Assembly (NCBI GenBank): GCA_016217545.1
Contig: JACRHT010000017.1
Coordinates: 806,001 to 870,000 of the forward strand
Direction: 5' to 3'
Length of the DNA: 64,000 bases
Origin: Opitutia bacterium
Lineage (GTDB): Bacteria; Verrucomicrobiota; Verrucomicrobiia; Opitutales; Opitutaceae
In this document: positions 56,233 to 64,000 of the stretch, piece after piece
Numbering within the stretch: the stretch's first letter is position 1
Layout of the letters: every line of letters starts with the position of its first letter
Made by a program: the position numbers and the translations under genes
The notes under the pieces: generated by a model
The model's database searches: none
The model's input: the letters and a program-made list of their open reading frames with translations, nothing else
What the model was told of the DNA's origin: nothing

Positions 56233-58860
56233 TCAGCGCTGCACCGCACGCTGCGCCGACTCCATCAAAGCGATCAGCTCCGCGCGATAGCCCCCCGCAT
56301 CCTCGCCGACCGCGCCACGCGCCCACCGCGCCACGTCGTCCAACCGCGCCGCCTCCGCCGGCCCGGCCCGCAACACCTCGCCAAACAACCCGGCTGCCAC
56401 CGCAAAACGGAAATCCACCGACGCCGACGCAAACTCCCCCGCGCCCACCGCGCCCGACGAAAGTCCGTAATACGGGCTTTGCCCGTCATCGCCCGGCAAC
56501 CGCGCCGCGACGCGCACGCGCCAAGCTTCGCCTTCCGCGCTCACGCTCGAGTCCGCCCCTGCTCCGGTCGCGGGTTCGACCTCGAACAGCGCCGACAGCG
56601 TTTCCCCGGGCAGCACACGCCTCCGCTGCGCGATCGGAATCTCCGCTCCGCGCACGACCGGCGTCATCTCCTCGTCACCGATCCGCCGCACCCGCGCCAC
56701 GCGCGCCGGGTCGAACTCCACCGTCGCACTCACCTGCTCCGCCACCGGCGCGAACAACCGGTCCAGTTGCGAAACCAACGCCTGCTCCGCCTCGGCCTGC
56801 GTGTTCACGTAGCCGCTGCCGCCGCGCGCACGGGCCGCCAGCGCTTCGAGTCGCGCATCGATCCGATCCGCGCGGCCGAAGCCGAAGATCGCCAGCCGCA
56901 CGCCGGCGTCGCGTTGTCCGTCGATCAACGCGCCGAGCTCCTCCTCGCTCGTCGCGCCCATGTTGAAATCGCCGTCGGTGCAGAGAATCACCACGTGTTC
57001 CCCGCCCGCGCCCGCATCCGCCGCCGCCATCGCGAACGCCTCGCGCAGGCCCGCGCCGCCATTCGTGCGCCCCTTCGCCTCGAGCGCATCGATCGCCCCG
57101 CGCACCTCGCGCTCGTTCGCCAATCGCGCCGGCGGCAACAGAATCGTCGGCTCGCCCGCATACGTCACGATGCCGACGCGATCCTCCGGCTGCAATCGGC
57201 GCAACAGGCCCGCCACCGCCGCCTGCACCAGCGGCAACCGATTCGGCGCATCCATCGAACCCGAAACATCCAGCAGGAGAATCACGGTCGCCGGCGCGCG
57301 TGTGGCCGGCGCATCGTCGCGCGCCCGCACCGCCACGCGCACAAGGCGACGCGCCGAATTCGACGGCGAAACGCTCGACTCCACGCGCGTTGAAAACACC
57401 GGTGCCTCGCTTCGCGGCGGCTCGGGCGACGGCGGCAACGCACCCAGCAGCGCGCCGACGCTCACTTCCGCGCGCGTCGGCCAGCGCGACGCCGTCAGCG
57501 CCTTGCGCAGCGCCGCGATCGGGGCCGTGTCCAATTTGTCCGACAACGGCCGCAAGGGCTTCTGCTCGACCGCGCGCAACTCCTCAATTTTCTCCGTCGG
57601 CGCGCGCGCGCCGGTCGGACCGGAATCGGGCGGCGCGCTAGTCCCGGAGGACGCGGCTCGGTCAGCGCCACGAGCCTCGGTAACGGCAACAGAGCGCGAG
57701 CCGCCCGGCGTTTCCGCAGAGACAGAAATCGCCGGCGCACCGCCGGAAATGCCACCCGCCTCCGCGACCGCGCTCTTCGTCGCGGCGGCTTCCGGCGGGA
57801 CGCTCCTTGCCGGATCGGCGGTGCCTCCGCCGCGCGCCGGTGGCGGGGTGCTTTGGACACTCAATGCCGTCGTCGCGCTCGGCCCGCCCGGCGCACGCTC
57901 GCTTGCGCCCGCATCGGTCGTCGCGGCGGCTGCCATAGTCGTGCGGTTCGGCGACCTCAGTCCGCTCGCGCTCGGGAAACCTCGATCTTCCGCTGCGGCT
58001 GCCTTCCGCTCGGGCGGCGCCGCATCGCCGGCTACGCGGCGAATCGCCACGCGCTGCTGCCCGCCCGCGTCAGACGTCGCAACGGCGCTCGCGCTCGGCG
58101 CCTCGCGACGCGCAAACCAGACCGCCGCTGCGATCGCGACCACACCCAAACCGACAGCGACCACCCAAAGCCACACCGCCCGCCGGCGTTTCGCGCTCGG
58201 ACGCGGCCGGAACGTTTCCGCGCCCCGCGCCAGCACCTGCCGGATCACCTCCAACGTCACGCGCAGCTCCGCCACGTGCGCGCGTCGCTCCGGGGTCTCG
58301 CTCGCGAGCGCATCGCCACTGGTTCCGGCGAGCGCCAGACGCACGGCGCGGGCATCGTCGAGCGCCGAGCCGTTCAGTTTGCCGATCGCGGTGTGCAACA
58401 CCTGCGCCGCGTTGGCCGGCGTCAGGTCGGCGATCTCCGCAATCTCATCCAGATCGAAGCGATGCTTCAGGTGGAGCCGCACCAGCTCCTGTTGCTTGGA
58501 GGTGAGTCGCCGAAAACGCCCCGCAAGGCGCGCGCTCGCGTCCTGGGATTCCCCGCCCGTGTCGTTTTCGAGTTCCGCTTCCGCCGGGCTCGCTCCGGCG
58601 CGGCGGAGGTCGGCCACGATTTGTCGGCGCGCGGCGGCGAACACGAATTCCCGCGGAATCTCGTCCGCCACACCCGGCGGCGGCACCCATTCGCGCCAAA
58701 ACACCTCGAGCGAGGCGGCGGCCTTGCCCTCGTCCCCGTCCCACAATTCCACGGCATAGCTCCGCACTTCGGTGGCATGCCGGCTTTGCAGTTCGGCGAC
58801 GACCGCGGAGGAGGAAGGAGATCGGGCGGAGGCGCTCAAAAGGGGGCTCCAATTCCTCAT
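56233..58860 (-). CDS. Sigma-factor-like domain fused to TM and vWA-DUF3520
   Basis: 875 residues. Residues 20-90 (VEVFWREWV-like LEVFWREWVPPPGVADEIPREFVFAAARRQIVADLRR) look like a degenerate sigma region 2. Residues 117-163 are a good region 4 helix-turn-helix (RRLTSKQQELVRLHLKHRFDLDEIAEIADLTPANAAQVLHTAIGKLN). A helix lies at 228-250 and an Ala/Ser/Pro-rich stretch at 250-445. The vWA domain has MIDAS D531 in LLDVSGSMDAPNRLPL, and CTDGDFNMG and the DUF3520 end GEDAGGYRAELIAL follow. The last half is clearly homologous to the protein at 43918. Sigma and sensor in one membrane chain is unusual. GTG 58866 and ATG 58860 are both possible starts. Confidence 0.85.
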   Translation of the reverse strand: MRNWSPLLSASARSPSSSAVVAELQSRHATEVRSYAVELWDGDEGKAAASLEVFWREWVPPPGVADEIPREFVFAAARRQIVADLRRAGASPAEAELENDTGGESQDASARLAGRFRRLTSKQQELVRLHLKHRFDLDEIAEIADLTPANAAQVLHTAIGKLNGSALDDARAVRLALAGTSGDALASETPERRAHVAELRVTLEVIRQVLARGAETFRPRPSAKRRRAVWLWVVAVGLGVVAIAAAVWFARREAPSASAVATSDAGGQQRVAIRRVAGDAAPPERKAAAAEDRGFPSASGLRSPNRTTMAAAATTDAGASERAPGGPSATTALSVQSTPPPARGGGTADPARSVPPEAAATKSAVAEAGGISGGAPAISVSAETPGGSRSVAVTEARGADRAASSGTSAPPDSGPTGARAPTEKIEELRAVEQKPLRPLSDKLDTAPIAALRKALTASRWPTRAEVSVGALLGALPPSPEPPRSEAPVFSTRVESSVSPSNSARRLVRVAVRARDDAPATRAPATVILLLDVSGSMDAPNRLPLVQAAVAGLLRRLQPEDRVGIVTYAGEPTILLPPARLANEREVRGAIDALEAKGRTNGGAGLREAFAMAAADAGAGGEHVVILCTDGDFNMGATSEEELGALIDGQRDAGVRLAIFGFGRADRIDARLEALAARARGGSGYVNTQAEAEQALVSQLDRLFAPVAEQVSATVEFDPARVARVRRIGDEEMTPVVRGAEIPIAQRRRVLPGETLSALFEVEPATGAGADSSVSAEGEAWRVRVAARLPGDDGQSPYYGLSSGAVGAGEFASASVDFRFAVAAGLFGEVLRAGPAEAARLDDVARWARGAVGEDAGGYRAELIALMESAQRAVQR

Positions 58861-58922
58861 CGGCACACCGCGCCGGGATTTCAGCGCCTTGCGCGCGGCC
58901 CACTCGCATGCATTTTGCCGCC

Positions 58923-60527
58923 ATGCGTCTCATCACGCTCCTCCTGACCGCCGCCGCCCTCGCGCTCGCCGGCTGCTCCAAGTCCGCGCCGAAGTCCGCC
59001 ACCGCACCCGGCGCGGTCCTGCGCATCGGCAACGGCGCCGAACCGCAGGATCTCGATCCGCAGGTGATGACCGCCTTCACCGACCAGAACATCGCGCTCG
59101 CGCTCTTCGAGGGACTCTGCGCGCTGGACGAGAAAACCTCCTCGCCCGTGCCCGCCGCCGCCGAACGGTGGGACGTTTCCGCCGACGGCCTCACGTGGAC
59201 CTTCCATCTCCGCGCCAATCTAAAATGGTCCGACGGCTCGCCGCTCACCGCGGGCGATTTCGTCGCCTCATGGCATCGCGCCCTCTCGCCGCAGCTCGCC
59301 GCCGAATACAGCTACCTGCTCTTCCCACTGAAAAACGCCGAGGCGATCGCCAACGCCAAGGCCGACCCCGCCACGCTCGGCGCCGAAGCCACCGACGACC
59401 ACACGCTCCGCCTCACGCTCACGCGCCCCACGCCGTATCTGCCCGCGCTGACGGCCAACCCCATCTGGTTTCCCTTGCCACCGCGCGTGCTGGAGAAATT
59501 CGGCGCGACGGCCGCGCGCGGCACCGCGTGGACGCGCCCCGGCAATCTCGTCGGCAACGGCCCGTTCACGCTCAAGACTTGGGAGTCCCACGCGCGCGTC
59601 GAAGTCGTGCGCAACGCCCACTACTGGGACGCCGCCACCGTGCGCCTCGAACGCATCGTGTTTTTCCCGACGGAGAATCTGGACGTCGACGAGCGCAACT
59701 TCCGCGCGGGCCAAGTCGACATCACCAACGAGCTGCCGCTCGCCAAGGTCGACACCTACCGCAAGACCGCGCCCCAGTCGCTGCGGCTCGACCCGTTCCT
59801 CGAGACGTTCTTCCTGCGCTTCAACACCACGCGTCCGCCGCTGCACGACGCCCGCGTCCGCCGCGCGCTCTCGCTCGCCATCGACCGCGAGCAGCTCTCG
59901 CGCACGCTGCTGCGCGGCACGCGCGCGCCCGCGCCGCACTACACGCCGCCCGATTGCGCCGGCTACACCGCCACCGCGCGCGTGGCGCACGACATCGCGC
60001 AGGCCAAGGCGCTGCTCGCCGCCGCCGGATTTTCCGAGGGGAAAAACTTCCCGACGCTCGACGTGCAGATCAAGAACGACGAACTCCACGCCAAGACGCT
60101 CGAAGCCATCCAGGCGATGTGGGCGCGCGACCTCGGCATCCATGTGACGCTCTCGCCGATGGAGCAGAAGACCTGGGTCTCGAACCAGCAGTCGCTGAAC
60201 TACGCGATCTCGAGCGCGCGTTGGGTCGGCGACTTCGTGGACCCGGTGACGTTCCTCGACATGTTTGTCGGCGGCGGCTCGAACAACTGGACCGGCTGGG
60301 CCGACCGCGACTACGACGCCGCGATCGCCGCCGCCGCCGTCGCGCCCGAACAGGCGAAGCGCTACGCGTCGTTCCAAGCGGCCGAAGCGCGCCTGCTCGA
60401 CGCCGCGCCGATCGCGCCGGTTTTCTTCGGCGCGCGCTCGTATCTCATCAGCCCGGCCGTGAAGGGCTGGGAGCCCGCGCTGCTCGGCTTCCACCAATAC
60501 AAAAAGGTTTACCTCGCCGCGCCCTGA
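58923..60527 (+). CDS. OppA-like peptide-binding lipoprotein (SBP family 5), orphan
   Basis: 534 residues. A lipoprotein signal with lipobox LALAGC lies at residues 1-20. The mature protein has the SBP_bac_5 pattern: RIGNGAEPQDLDPQVM, LFEGLCALDEKTSSPVPAAAERWDVSADGLTWTFHLR, W...GSPLTAGDFVASWHRA and HDARVRRALSLAIDREQLS. It binds peptides in the periplasm for an ABC importer, but no permease or ATPase gene follows. Such genes may feed a transporter elsewhere or have another role such as signalling. It is divergent from the sigma-vWA gene, with 62 bp between starts. Confidence 0.93.
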   Translation: MRLITLLLTAAALALAGCSKSAPKSATAPGAVLRIGNGAEPQDLDPQVMTAFTDQNIALALFEGLCALDEKTSSPVPAAAERWDVSADGLTWTFHLRANLKWSDGSPLTAGDFVASWHRALSPQLAAEYSYLLFPLKNAEAIANAKADPATLGAEATDDHTLRLTLTRPTPYLPALTANPIWFPLPPRVLEKFGATAARGTAWTRPGNLVGNGPFTLKTWESHARVEVVRNAHYWDAATVRLERIVFFPTENLDVDERNFRAGQVDITNELPLAKVDTYRKTAPQSLRLDPFLETFFLRFNTTRPPLHDARVRRALSLAIDREQLSRTLLRGTRAPAPHYTPPDCAGYTATARVAHDIAQAKALLAAAGFSEGKNFPTLDVQIKNDELHAKTLEAIQAMWARDLGIHVTLSPMEQKTWVSNQQSLNYAISSARWVGDFVDPVTFLDMFVGGGSNNWTGWADRDYDAAIAAAAVAPEQAKRYASFQAAEARLLDAAPIAPVFFGARSYLISPAVKGWEPALLGFHQYKKVYLAAP

Positions 60528-60543
60528 CGGCACCGTCCGCCCG

Positions 60544-61014
60544 ATGCGACACCTCGCGCTCCTCCTCGTCCTCGCCACCGCCGCGACCACGCTCTCCGCC
60601 GCCGAAGTGCGCGTCGTGCGCGTGTTCACCGGCTGGCGCGACGCCGCGTCGTTCAAGCGCATCTCGGAATACTTCACCGGCCGCGAAAACAGCGGCGGCG
60701 AAGTCGTCCTGCGCACGCAACCCGCCGCGCGCGGCGGCTACTACTTCCTCGTCCGCACCGACAACGACGGCCCGGCGCGCGACATCCGCTTCCGCCTCGA
60801 AGTGGTCACGCCCGGCGCGACGCAACCGCGCCATTTCGAGTTCTCCGCGGCGCTGCCCGCCGGCAACCAAGTCTATCAACTGGGCCTGACCGGCGCCGAC
60901 TGGGCCGCGAACACGATTTCGCCGATGGCGTGGAAGCTCGAGCTCGTCGACGCCGACGGCAAGGTCCTCGCGACCGAGAAGAGCTACCTCTGGGAAAAAC
61001 CCGCCCAGAAGTGA
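60544..61014 (+). CDS. Small secreted protein, unknown
   Basis: 156 residues. A signal peptide (MRHLALLLVLATAATTLSA) leads to a beta-rich mature part with RVFTGWRDAASFKRISEYFTGRENSGGEVVLRTQ and a fibronectin-like C-terminus (LTGADWAANTISPMAWKLELVDADGKVLATEKSYLW). No family is recognised. It lies 16 bp after the oppA-like gene and 3 bp before the glycosylase gene, so the three may share a transcript. Confidence 0.65.
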   Translation: MRHLALLLVLATAATTLSAAEVRVVRVFTGWRDAASFKRISEYFTGRENSGGEVVLRTQPAARGGYYFLVRTDNDGPARDIRFRLEVVTPGATQPRHFEFSAALPAGNQVYQLGLTGADWAANTISPMAWKLELVDADGKVLATEKSYLWEKPAQK

Positions 61015-61017
61015 GGC

Positions 61018-61974
61018 ATGGCTCCGCGCGGCTGGAGTGAGTGGCGGCGGATCGCCGGCTGGTCTCCCGCCGCCGCCGTGCTCGCCGAGACGCTCGATGG
61101 CGGCCAGGCGTTCCGCTGGCGCCAGGAAGCCGACGGCATTTGGACCGGCGCGTGGTCGGACTGCGTCGCGCAACTGCGCCTCGCAGACAACACGCTCGAG
61201 TGGCGCGCGCCGCTCGCGCTCGAAGCGCGTGTCGCGGCGGAGCTCCCGCGCTACCTCGGCCACGAACACGATTGGGCCGCGCTGGCCGACGCGTTGCCGT
61301 GGCGCAGCGACGCGCACCTCGCGCAATGCGTGAGCGTGTTCCGCGATCTGCGCCTGTTGCGTCAGCCGTTCGGCGAGACGCTGCTCGGCTTCCTCTGCAG
61401 CGCCACGAAACAGATCGTGCAGATCAAGCAAATGGTCGCGCTCCTCGCCGAACGCCACGGCGCGCCCCTCACGGGCGAAGTTGCCGCCGCCGACGGTCGG
61501 GCGGGACCGCTGGGCCCGCCGCGAACATCTTTGCAGTCGGCCCAGCGGTCCGACCCTACCCTTCACCGTCTGCCCACGTGGTCCGAACTCGCCGCGATCC
61601 CCGAAGCCGATCTCCGCGCGTGCCTGCTCGGTTTCCGCGCCCGCTACATCCGCGAGACGGCCCTGTTCATCGCCGCGCGCCCCGGCTGGCTTGAGGCGAC
61701 CGAAGCCGCGCCGTATCCCGAAGCGAAGGCGCGGCTGCTGGAATTGCCCGGCGTCGGCGAGAAGGTTGCGGACTGCGTGCTGCTCTTTGGCGCGGGCCAG
61801 CTCGAGGCGTTTCCCGTGGATACGTGGATCCTGAAATCGCTCGCGCGCCGCTACGGCCTCGAGGGATGGAAGCCCTCCCAAGTCGCGCACTTCGGGCGCA
61901 CGCACTTCGGTCCGCTCGCCGGGCTGGCGCAACAATACCTCTTCGCCTGGGAACGCCGCCACGGCGGACGCTGA
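61018..61974 (+). CDS. OGG1-like 8-oxoguanine/HhH-GPD DNA glycosylase
   Basis: 318 residues. An OGG_N-like domain (LAETLDGGQAFRWRQEADGIWTGAWSDCVAQLRL) precedes the HhH-GPD domain (ETLLGFLCSATKQIVQIKQMV). The hairpin-helix-hairpin and catalytic part reads ELPGVGEKVADCVLLFGAGQLEAFPVDTWI with K249 and D268, the same two residues as in human OGG1. It should remove 8-oxoguanine and cleave the strand. Residues about 159-184 are encoded by a palindromic repeat inserted in frame, where other family members have a short loop. It lies 3 bp after the small secreted-protein gene. Confidence 0.9.
   Translation: MAPRGWSEWRRIAGWSPAAAVLAETLDGGQAFRWRQEADGIWTGAWSDCVAQLRLADNTLEWRAPLALEARVAAELPRYLGHEHDWAALADALPWRSDAHLAQCVSVFRDLRLLRQPFGETLLGFLCSATKQIVQIKQMVALLAERHGAPLTGEVAAADGRAGPLGPPRTSLQSAQRSDPTLHRLPTWSELAAIPEADLRACLLGFRARYIRETALFIAARPGWLEATEAAPYPEAKARLLELPGVGEKVADCVLLFGAGQLEAFPVDTWILKSLARRYGLEGWKPSQVAHFGRTHFGPLAGLAQQYLFAWERRHGGR
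61495..61560. repeat. Palindromic repeat (GACCGCTGGGC family) inside the glycosylase gene
   Basis: Arms 61495-61515 and 61540-61560 match as reverse complements at 18 of 21 positions, enclosing a 24-bp centre. It is the same family as 30287-30350 and is read through as part of the glycosylase. Confidence 0.85.
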
Positions 61975-61993
61975 ACGCGCCTTCGCGCCAATT

Positions 61994-62066
61994 GCAGGAG
62001 CCTGCTTGCCGGCAATCTTGAGATTGCTCCGCGGGCGCATTGGTCGCCTGCAAGCAGGGTCCTACA
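61994..62066. repeat. Inverted repeat of the GGAGCCTGCTTGCAGGCGAC family
   Basis: The left arm (61994-62017) and right arm (62043-62066) are related reverse complements. The right arm is 23 of 24 identical to the reverse complement of 32247-32270. It lies between the glycosylase and Hsp15-like genes. Confidence 0.8.
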
Positions 62067-62139
62067 GCGGCATCCGCGCGCCGCGCGCTTGTTTTTGGGC
62101 GCGTTCGCGGCTCTCATGGCGGCGACCTTCGATCGCATC

Positions 62140-62517
62140 ATGGACGATACCCGCCTCGACAAATGGCTCTGGAGCGTGCGCGTGTTCAAAACCCGCGCCG
62201 AGGCCGCCGCCGTCTGCCGCAACGGCCGCGTGCAGGTCAACGGCCTCGACGCGAAACCCGGCCGCGACATCCACGTCGGCGAAGTCGTGGCCGCGCGCGT
62301 CGGCATGATCACGCGCACCCTCAAGGTCGTCGGCGTGCCGCGTTCGCGGGTGGCGGCGAAACAACTCCCGGACTTCATCGTCGATCTCACGCCCGCCGCC
62401 GAATACGAGCGCGCGAAGCAGGCCAATCTCGAGCACCTGCTCGCCCGCGAGCGCGGTCGCGGCCGGCCGACCAAGAAAGAGCGCCGGCAGATGGGCGAGC
62501 TGTTCGGCTTCGAGTGA
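62140..62517 (+). CDS. hslR: S4-domain RNA-binding protein (Hsp15/HslR-like)
   Basis: 125 residues from ATG 62140 (MDDTRLDKWLWSVRVFKTR); ATGs at 62116 and 62089 are alternatives. The S4 domain reads RLDKWLWSVRVFKTRAEAAAVCRNGRVQVNGLDAKPGRDIHVGEVV, and the C-terminus is basic with RGRGRPTKKERRQM, as in Hsp15. Hsp15 binds stalled 50S subunits carrying a nascent peptide after heat shock. The gene is preceded by a repeat. Confidence 0.88.
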   Translation: MDDTRLDKWLWSVRVFKTRAEAAAVCRNGRVQVNGLDAKPGRDIHVGEVVAARVGMITRTLKVVGVPRSRVAAKQLPDFIVDLTPAAEYERAKQANLEHLLARERGRGRPTKKERRQMGELFGFE

Positions 62518-62607
62518 CGATTCGGTCACGTCCGTTTTTTGAGTTTCCCCCTCCTCTCGGCGGCGCAGAATCCGTCCCGCACGGGCCGCTAACACGAGGA
62601 GATAGTC

Positions 62608-64000
62608 ATGCACACCGCTCTCTCGGCCGTCCACACGCGGGACGGCCTGACGGTCAAAGGTTATCGCGGGGACCGCTCCGCTTTGCTCGCGTTCGATCTC
62701 GCCGAGTCGCTCACCGCTGGCCTCGCCGGCTTCGCCATCCGAGTGAAACCGCCGAAGGGCGCCGCGTATTGGCTGCCGAACCGCCTGAGTTTCGCCACCG
62801 CCTACACGAGCAAGACCACCGCCAAGGACCGCGTGTGGACGGATTCCGTCGCCGCGCCGTTCCAGAAATTCCACTGGGTGCATTTCCCCGCGAGCGTGCC
62901 GCCTGGCGTCTTCACCTACGAGGTCACGGCGATGTATCACGGCGCGAGCGGCCTCAAGAAAGGTCCCACGGTCGCCACGCAACTGGACCTGCAGGCCGAC
63001 GGATTCGCGAACCTCGAATACGGATTCACGCGCGGCTACATGAGCTCGCAGGCCTACGCGACGCGGTTCAAGAACGCCGACGTTCGGCCTGGCAAGACGC
63101 TCGATTTCGACATCAAACCCTATGAGGAGCGCTGGGCCTGGCTCGGCGGCCACGGCCGCGAAATTATCAAGACGTTCGTCGCCGACTGCCTCGCCGCCGC
63201 GCAGTCGAGCGCCAACGTCAGCGTCGATGTGTTCGCCTACGACCTCGACGCACCCGATCTCCTCGCCGATCTGGCGAAGCTGAAGAACAAGCTCCGCGTC
63301 TTCATCGACGACTCCGACGGCCACACCAAAGCCGGCGCGCTCGAGCCTGTTGCCGGCCGCCGTCTGGCGGACGCCGGCGCCGCGGTGCGCTACGGACATT
63401 TCCGCCGCTACGCGCATCAGAAGGTGATGATCCTGCGCCGCAACGGCGTGCCCGTCGCCGCGATCAGCGGCTCGGCGAACTTCTCCGTCCGCGGCCTCTA
63501 CGTGCAGGCGAACAACGTGCTGCGCTGGAACGACGCCACCGTCGCCGGCTGGTTCGGCCAGGCCTTCGACCTCGCGTTCGCGAGCGGCGTCGAAAAGCCC
63601 GGCGATAAATTCAGCGGCACGGAACCGTTCAAGAAAAGCGCCCTCGCCAAGGCCTGGCTCGACGTGCCGCCGCTCGACCTGCCGACCGCGAAACTGAGTT
63701 TCGCCCCGCACACCGACGGCAAAATCTCGCTGGACCTCGTGAGCCAGGAACTCGCCGCCGCGGACAGCTCGGTCCTGTTCGCCGTGATGGAGCTCGGCGG
63801 CTCCGGCGCCACGCTCAAACGCCTCCGCGAAGTCGCGGCCGATCCGGGCATCTACAGCTACGGCATCACGCAGAAGACCAGCGGCGACATCAGCCTCTAC
63901 AAACCCGGCTCGAATCGCGGCGTGCTCGTGCCTTTCGCCGCGCTCTCCCAGCAGGTGCCGGCCAACTTCCGCAAGGAGACCGCGGGCGGCCAGGGGCAGG
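62608..64000 (+). CDS. Phospholipase D-like domain protein, C-terminus outside window
   Basis: 464 codons are open to the window end. ATG 62608 has a good Shine-Dalgarno (GAGGAGATAGTC). Residues 1-165 look like a beta-sandwich. From about residue 185 the PLD fold begins: VDVFAYDLDAPDLLADL, then FIDDSDGHT, and the HKD-type motif HQKVMIL followed by AISGSANFS (around residues 270-295). The first HKD motif has H and K but an unusual spacing to D. A second repeat (KISLDLVSQELAAADSSVLFAVMELGG) begins near residue 370. The substrate, lipid or nucleic acid, cannot be told. Confidence 0.8.
   Translation, partial: MHTALSAVHTRDGLTVKGYRGDRSALLAFDLAESLTAGLAGFAIRVKPPKGAAYWLPNRLSFATAYTSKTTAKDRVWTDSVAAPFQKFHWVHFPASVPPGVFTYEVTAMYHGASGLKKGPTVATQLDLQADGFANLEYGFTRGYMSSQAYATRFKNADVRPGKTLDFDIKPYEERWAWLGGHGREIIKTFVADCLAAAQSSANVSVDVFAYDLDAPDLLADLAKLKNKLRVFIDDSDGHTKAGALEPVAGRRLADAGAAVRYGHFRRYAHQKVMILRRNGVPVAAISGSANFSVRGLYVQANNVLRWNDATVAGWFGQAFDLAFASGVEKPGDKFSGTEPFKKSALAKAWLDVPPLDLPTAKLSFAPHTDGKISLDLVSQELAAADSSVLFAVMELGGSGATLKRLREVAADPGIYSYGITQKTSGDISLYKPGSNRGVLVPFAALSQQVPANFRKETAGGQGQ

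Overview
The window looks like chromosomal DNA of a GC-rich Verrucomicrobiota bacterium, most likely of the Opitutaceae. This is inferred from the mix of genes: a PEP-CTERM protein, a TIGR03067-type small protein, a DUF5069 protein, Bat/MoxR-type von Willebrand (vWA) operons, an OGG1-type glycosylase and many short palindromic repeats. No rRNA or tRNA is present to prove it. Coding density is high, and ATGA, GTGA and TAATG start/stop overlaps are common.

Layout. 1-2547: two divergent family 2 glycosyltransferases (the left one runs off the window and carries an in-frame 75-bp inverted-repeat element), a DciA-like protein and a small membrane protein. 2580-6860: rpsO with a three-hairpin leader, pnp, and a nucleotidyltransferase/GHMP-kinase fusion. 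6904-10773: membrane proteins, a MOSC protein, a TIGR03067-like protein and RmuC. 10954-20805: two divergent signalling operons. To the left are a GAF/PAS histidine kinase, a FadL-type porin and a receiver-kinase hybrid. To the right are a LuxD-like acyltransferase fused to a methyltransferase, a membrane GAF kinase and a GAF-PAS-receiver protein. None of these has a DNA-binding output domain. 20819-26886: an orphan ABC ATPase, adenosine deaminase, aldo/keto reductase, methyltransferase, SurE, a GGQ release-factor-like protein and a PEP-CTERM protein.

27162-34854 is a Bat operon: MoxR, DUF58, BatA, a BatB/BatC fusion and a BatD/BatE fusion. Nearly every gene or junction in it carries a short repeat. 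34924-36979 holds Nudix, LOG-family and GluQ-RS genes. 37054-38906 is an AAA ATPase plus DUF4276-like pair of visibly lower GC, a probable defence module. 38900-43709 holds small housekeeping genes (FmdB-like, DUF5069, MazG-like, Hsp20, RlmJ, YhcH-like) and a Cys-rich secreted peptide.

43918-58860 is one long minus-strand run. A MoxR/DUF58/SpoIIM/RDD/DUF4350/DUF4129-like membrane gene cluster is flanked on both sides by YfbK-type vWA-DUF3520 proteins linked to sigma factors. Upstream, a sigma-like domain, a membrane segment and vWA-DUF3520 form a single polypeptide. Downstream, a separate ECF sigma gene is followed by an anti-sigma-like/TM/vWA-DUF3520 protein. This arrangement, together with the acyltransferase-methyltransferase/kinase/porin region, is the best candidate for undescribed biology. 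58923 to the end holds an orphan OppA-like lipoprotein, a small secreted protein, an OGG1-like glycosylase with an in-frame repeat, an S4-domain Hsp15-like protein and a phospholipase-D-like protein cut by the window end.
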